Of a DNA stretch of 37,092 nucleotides, positions 35,401 through 37,092 are shown one piece after another. The translations under genes and the position numbers were made by a program. Numbering within the stretch: position 1 is the stretch's first letter; each line of letters starts with the position of its first letter. Below the pieces are notes generated by a model, which was given only the letters and a program-made list of their open reading frames with translations, ran no database searches and had not been told where the DNA came from. The stretch is from JAZRYE01 sp045600585. GTDB lineage: Bacteria; Bacillota_I; Bacilli_A; RFN20; CAG-826. The DNA is taken from NCBI GenBank assembly GCA_045600585.1, contig JAZRYE010000012.1:1-37092 (forward strand). Reading direction: 5' to 3'.

Positions 35401-35644
35401 GAAATACAAATCTACATATGGATATGATATTTCATATGAAGATAAACCGTTCATTTCAATTTCTGCTAATGAAGCGGATTTACAAGGAAATATTTATTAC
35501 AATGTTCTAGGATACGATGTTGCAGTAACAACTACTGGTGATATTGATGTAGTAATTTCTTATGTTGGAGATACATATGTCATTACTATTAATGGAACAG
35601 AAGTTCAAACTGGCGATATAGTTGAAGTTCTTGCTACTGCATAA
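32426..35644 (+). CDS. Large adhesin-like exported protein
   Basis: 1,072 residues. The ATG at 32426 overlaps the previous stop (TAATG) and is preferred to the upstream in-frame TTG at 32402. The N-terminus has KNGKK, a hydrophobic core and TTAWFSMS, the same Trp-aromatic signal type. The mature start has the pattern found before GLUG-type adhesin repeats: NPYQITNQKHLYNLAWLQYL, then FTLNDDVDMSGL, PPIGT and FVGNFDGNGHTIENYTI. The long Asn/Thr/Ser/Tyr-rich middle looks like an extended beta structure. No LPXTG, membrane helix or wall-binding repeat is seen at the end, so attachment may be non-covalent or through the upstream TasA-like partner. Co-transcription places it under c-di-GMP control. 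Confidence 0.85.
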   Translation: MKNGKKLLGIILIGVASFTAFLSVTTAWFSMSTDVNMSNFEGQSEAAYFAGGDGSEDNPYQITNQKHLYNLAWLQYLGYFNEEDESGHIIQTYFTLNDDVDMSGLTLPPIGTTLYPFVGNFDGNGHTIENYTISNEYTTNEIEKKPFRVADVQDVNIVGMFGVVGDIDSTLVGKYDTSTVSISNFYVDNINVRTKLDESLIGVVAGYVNGTLENVGVIDASIFVNTGTSIFDRFERLSEFALIGYCEEQYLEKVTKSITSLHNVVTDQKLFTVQESGTHQGWGGSIDMNSLYTRINSLTYTNVRNYRYDKYETHRLNGSTTNEYETATFYRYKGAKSGSIIMPTTRGQYMYLHGGQTVYPRNEVINGYTLASGNYYINRNGTSSLSAGNNNPTLWNFSATNIDTATSTTIYTTVNNVKYYIRATINNTTATLSLTNNVINATTFNVTRNNGNYGFSYSFTNGRTNYTYYLKIVTNNYNRQVALTDGAIYLTRTADTSLVNIANASYVDYTSPDTYNTYIPLTSESTTDPNASNRNTGYIISGSDDRTTTGTYPNKSGDIRISYYPRSENINTNCYNNGTIKNIKTINSSFSNVDITNESAYEKLSKSKTNFQSVLSSSGANVYGLHFMSANINQNSLVTADYAMINGTEYSNYQFPANCIDFNLKEKGYVNFFAGTYFPNNNSFFSLHKIERTGNNITSIKEISQIYMDNVANHSVVYKFSDGTYSKAYEFSASGVETDLVYTGNYPNGYTLRFDTRQIKVQSSITNKYIYYFEFPMNKGEYALGSVEGGAGAYLMYLDISANALEVNRTKVYEHLEKETSSYQLPKGVSLVSEVSSEDNLDNKDSACFTIEDGYNGTLSLSRTDNDVNVTGNSSTAFASYSGDLVTIKDSGGNVLEAKGFHHEKTIIDRLTMVDYSKTTLDYYFVVVSDIQLFEDDDPVKRRRTYDYLTESLGELPVDKKHIYTDEGNEISESEADSLINIVTSGCDTLIAKYKSTYGYDISYEDKPFISISANEADLQGNIYYNVLGYDVAVTTTGDIDVVISYVGDTYVITINGTEVQTGDIVEVLATA

Positions 35645-35729
35645 TTTACTTTTATTTATTCTTCTATAGCTTTTATAAATGGAAAAACCGAATTATATTA
35701 ATTAAAATAACTAATGAAGAGGTATTTTT

Positions 35730-36203
35730 ATGCAAGCAATAATTGAAATCAAAGACTTTGGAACAATCAAAGTAGAATTAAACAAAGAACAAGCACCTAT
35801 TACTGTCGATAACTTTGTTAAATTGGCAAATAAAGGTTTTTATAATGGATTAACATTCCATAGAGTTATCAATGGATTCATGATCCAAGGTGGATGTCCT
35901 ATTGGTAATGGAACAGGTGGTCCTGGATATTGTATTAAAGGTGAATTCAAAGCCAATGGAGTTAATAACACAATTAGCCATAAAAGAGGTGTAATCTCCA
36001 TGGCTAGAGCTATGGACTTTGATAGTGCTGGTTCTCAATTTTTTATCATGCATAAAGATGGTGAATTCCTTGATGGCCAATATGCAGCTTTTGGACAAGT
36101 AACTGAAGGTATTGAAGTTGTTGACGCAGTTGCTAAAGTTAGAACAACTCCAAACGATAGACCATACGAAGCTGTTGTAATTAAATCAATCACAATTGAG
36201 TAG
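35730..36203 (+). CDS. Cyclophilin-type peptidyl-prolyl cis-trans isomerase
   Basis: 157 residues, the usual size of a cytosolic bacterial cyclophilin. The signature FHRVINGFMIQGG contains the catalytic Arg, followed by GTGGPGY, RGVISMARAMDFDSAGSQFF and FLDGQYAAFGQV, the substrate groove. No signal peptide is present. It speeds proline isomerisation during protein folding. GAAGAGG precedes the ATG. The stop is followed after 8 bases by the next gene, so the two are likely co-transcribed. No clear terminator separates it from the adhesin gene 85 bp upstream. Confidence 0.95.
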   Translation: MQAIIEIKDFGTIKVELNKEQAPITVDNFVKLANKGFYNGLTFHRVINGFMIQGGCPIGNGTGGPGYCIKGEFKANGVNNTISHKRGVISMARAMDFDSAGSQFFIMHKDGEFLDGQYAAFGQVTEGIEVVDAVAKVRTTPNDRPYEAVVIKSITIE

Positions 36204-36211
36204 AGATAGAT

Positions 36212-36613
36212 ATGAAATATTGTCCTAAATGTGGAACACAATTAGAAGATGAAGCAATGTTTTGTTCTAAATGCGGAGCAAAGCAAGAAGCTGAACTTGA
36301 AAGCAAAGTAGAGATTAAGCCAATAGTTAAAACAAAGCCTAAAAGAAATGTTTATGATACGTTAGGCCTTGTTGGTATGATTATCGCTATCTGCATGCTT
36401 TATGGTGGATCATTATTCATATTAATTCCAACCTTTGGTGGCATTATTAATCTTGTTATTGGTGGTGTTTGTCTAACATTTTGTATATTAGGCATTATCA
36501 ACGCAGCCGGTAAAGCCAAATGTATTGTTGGTACAGCAATTAGTTCAATAGTAATAATTTTCTATCTATTAGTTGTATTAGGATTAGCGGCAATTAATGT
36601 AATAGTTCGATAA
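36212..36613 (+). CDS. Zinc-ribbon membrane protein of unknown function
   Basis: 133 residues. The N-terminus is a zinc ribbon with Cys4, Cys7, Cys18 and Cys21 (CPKCG...CSKCG), followed by a basic linker and about three hydrophobic segments from about residue 50 (LGLVGMIIAICMLYGGSLF, INLVIGGVCLTFCILGII, ISSIVIIFYLLVVLGLAAI). This common arrangement is found in many small Firmicutes membrane proteins without a fixed function. It follows the cyclophilin gene closely and ends before a good terminator. Confidence 0.85.
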   Translation: MKYCPKCGTQLEDEAMFCSKCGAKQEAELESKVEIKPIVKTKPKRNVYDTLGLVGMIIAICMLYGGSLFILIPTFGGIINLVIGGVCLTFCILGIINAAGKAKCIVGTAISSIVIIFYLLVVLGLAAINVIVR

Positions 36614-36634
36614 ATTAGGTAATTAATAAAAATT

Positions 36635-36664
36635 TCTCTAAGTTTTCTTGGAGATTTTTTATTT
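36635..36664 (+). terminator. Intrinsic terminator after the zinc-ribbon gene
   Basis: TCTCTAAG (36635-36642) pairs with CTTGGAGA (36647-36654), with one G-T wobble, around a TTTT loop. TTTTTTATTT follows. Confidence 0.85.
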
Positions 36665-36665
36665 G

Positions 36666-36683
36666 TGTCCACAAAAGTGGACA
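36666..36683. repeat. Perfect inverted repeat TGTCCAC-AAAA-GTGGACA
   Basis: Seven perfectly complementary bases surround an AAAA loop. There is no T-tract. It could be a repressor site or a remnant of an insertion sequence end; no direct evidence decides. Confidence 0.45.
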
Positions 36684-36777
36684 GCTAATTATTTATAATA
36701 ATTACATCGAAGAACAAATCATAATTGTTTTCTTGATACCTCTTTCTAAAAACCAAATATATGGCTCCATTATTATC

Positions 36778-36811
36778 GGGCAAGTTATGGTTAATCTTGC
36801 CCACCTTTTTT
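36778..36811 (+). terminator. Terminator-like hairpin in the intergenic region
   Basis: GGGCAAG (36778-36784) and CTTGCCC (36796-36802) form a 7-bp stem, followed by ACC and six T residues. It may protect the following mobile element from read-through. Confidence 0.65.
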
Positions 36812-36821
36812 AACATACTCT

Positions 36822-36880
36822 AGCAAGAAGTCCCCATCCTCTAAGCATAATTTCTAATCGTAGGTGGGGGATGAATTGCT
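36822..36880. mobile_element. GC-rich hairpin, likely end structure of an IS200/IS605-type element
   Basis: AGCAA (36822-36826) pairs with TTGCT (36876-36880), enclosing TCCCC/GGGGA (36831-36835 with 36867-36871) and CCT/AGG, with small internal loops. No T-tract follows. It lies about 80 bp before a TnpA-like reading frame. IS200/IS605 elements carry sub-terminal hairpins, and TnpB-linked guide RNAs end in similar GC-rich stems, so either is possible. The element boundary is not determined. Confidence 0.4.
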
Positions 36881-36944
36881 TTATATATTCAGTATTAAAA
36901 TAATAAAATAATTGATTGGTTATATAGATATGCAAAGCATATTA

Positions 36945-36953
36945 TGCTATAAT
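36945..36953 (+). promoter_or_regulatory. Extended -10 promoter of the TnpA-like gene
   Basis: TGCTATAAT is a perfect extended -10 element. It overlaps the palindrome AGCATATTATGCT (36936-36948). The predicted start falls at about 36960, on the ATG itself, implying a leaderless message unless a later ATG is used. Confidence 0.5.
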
Positions 36954-36959
36954 ACAGAT

Positions 36960-37092
36960 ATGGAATTGATGTCAAATAACCATTCAGTATTCAATATACA
37001 TTATCATCTTATATTAGTTATAAAATATAGAAAGAAAGTATTAGATGATAATGTATCTAATAGATTAAAAGATATTTTTATATATATTATTT
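36960..37092 (+). CDS. tnpA: IS200/IS605-type TnpA transposase, N-terminal part (cut by window end)
   Basis: 44 codons remain open to the right edge. NNHSVFNIHYHLILVIKYRKK followed by VLDDNVSNRLKDI matches the N-terminus of Y1 HuH transposases of the IS200 group, whose usual form is HSVYxLxYHLVWxxKYR(R/K)xVL. The catalytic HUH and Tyr residues lie beyond the window. No Shine-Dalgarno precedes ATG 36960 or the second ATG at 36969. Such enzymes move single-stranded DNA by peeling and pasting at short targets. Confidence 0.78.
   Translation, partial: MELMSNNHSVFNIHYHLILVIKYRKKVLDDNVSNRLKDIFIYII

Larger units (their letters stand above)
36614..36959. other. 346-bp non-coding stretch with four structured elements
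   Basis: No credible gene is seen. The stretch contains the terminator at 36635, a perfect inverted repeat at 36666, a second terminator-like hairpin at 36778, and a GC-rich hairpin at 36822, then the promoter of the transposase-like gene. The change from an AT-rich background to GC-rich stems suggests the margin of a mobile element. Confidence 0.6.

Noticed and set aside
36666..36683. TGTCCAC inverted repeat as a transcription terminator
   Set aside because: There is no T-tract after the right arm.

Overview
The window reads as chromosomal DNA from a very AT-rich, low-GC Gram-positive bacterium, most likely an uncultured gut Bacilli lineage near the Erysipelotrichales/RF39/Acholeplasma side of the Firmicutes. 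The grounds are a SipW-type signal peptidase with TasA-like substrates, an AddAB pair, a primary-type sigma factor, PTS_EIIC_2-type and WYL proteins, and A/T-rich codon use. Genes read with the standard code (every Trp is TGG), yet none of the 24 visible stop codons is TGA. No rRNA, tRNA or CRISPR array was seen.

Region 1 (1-13,366) is the most striking. After the tail of an upstream gene lies a promoter, a class I cyclic di-GMP (GEMM-I) riboswitch and an intrinsic terminator. Nine tightly packed genes follow: three exported TasA/camelysin-like proteins, a membrane-anchored McrB-like AAA+ ATPase, a McrC/DUF2357-like partner with a very long Pro/Glu/Val then Lys/Ala/Pro tail, a SipW-type signal peptidase, an intact EAL phosphodiesterase, a nucleosidase-fold protein with a changed active-site Asp, and a large degenerate GGDEF/EAL protein. 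I infer a c-di-GMP-induced surface-fibre or appendage locus with its own processing enzyme, an ATPase module and a built-in phosphodiesterase that could feed back on the signal.

Region 2 (13,367-25,750) is mostly housekeeping or regulatory: a WYL-domain regulator, a convergent Na+/Ca2+ exchanger-type antiporter, a small protein resembling a lone FtsK alpha domain, a sigma-70 factor, AddB and AddA, and a soluble FtsH-like AAA+/zinc protease lacking the usual membrane part and pore motif.

Region 3 (25,751-31,460) holds a 7TM-PAS-GGDEF*-HD-GYP-PAS-GGDEF enzyme that could both make and break c-di-GMP, a Gfo/Idh/MocA oxidoreductase gene interrupted by one in-frame TAA, and a PTS EIIC-like membrane transporter.

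Region 4 (31,461-37,092) starts with a second c-di-GMP-I riboswitch controlling a TasA-like protein and a 1,072-residue adhesin-like protein. A cyclophilin and a zinc-ribbon membrane protein follow, then a structured non-coding stretch and the start of an IS200/IS605-type TnpA gene cut off by the window end. Taken together, the window holds two c-di-GMP-sensing RNAs, one complete synthase/HD-GYP enzyme, one intact EAL enzyme and one EAL-like likely receptor, all around exported surface proteins.
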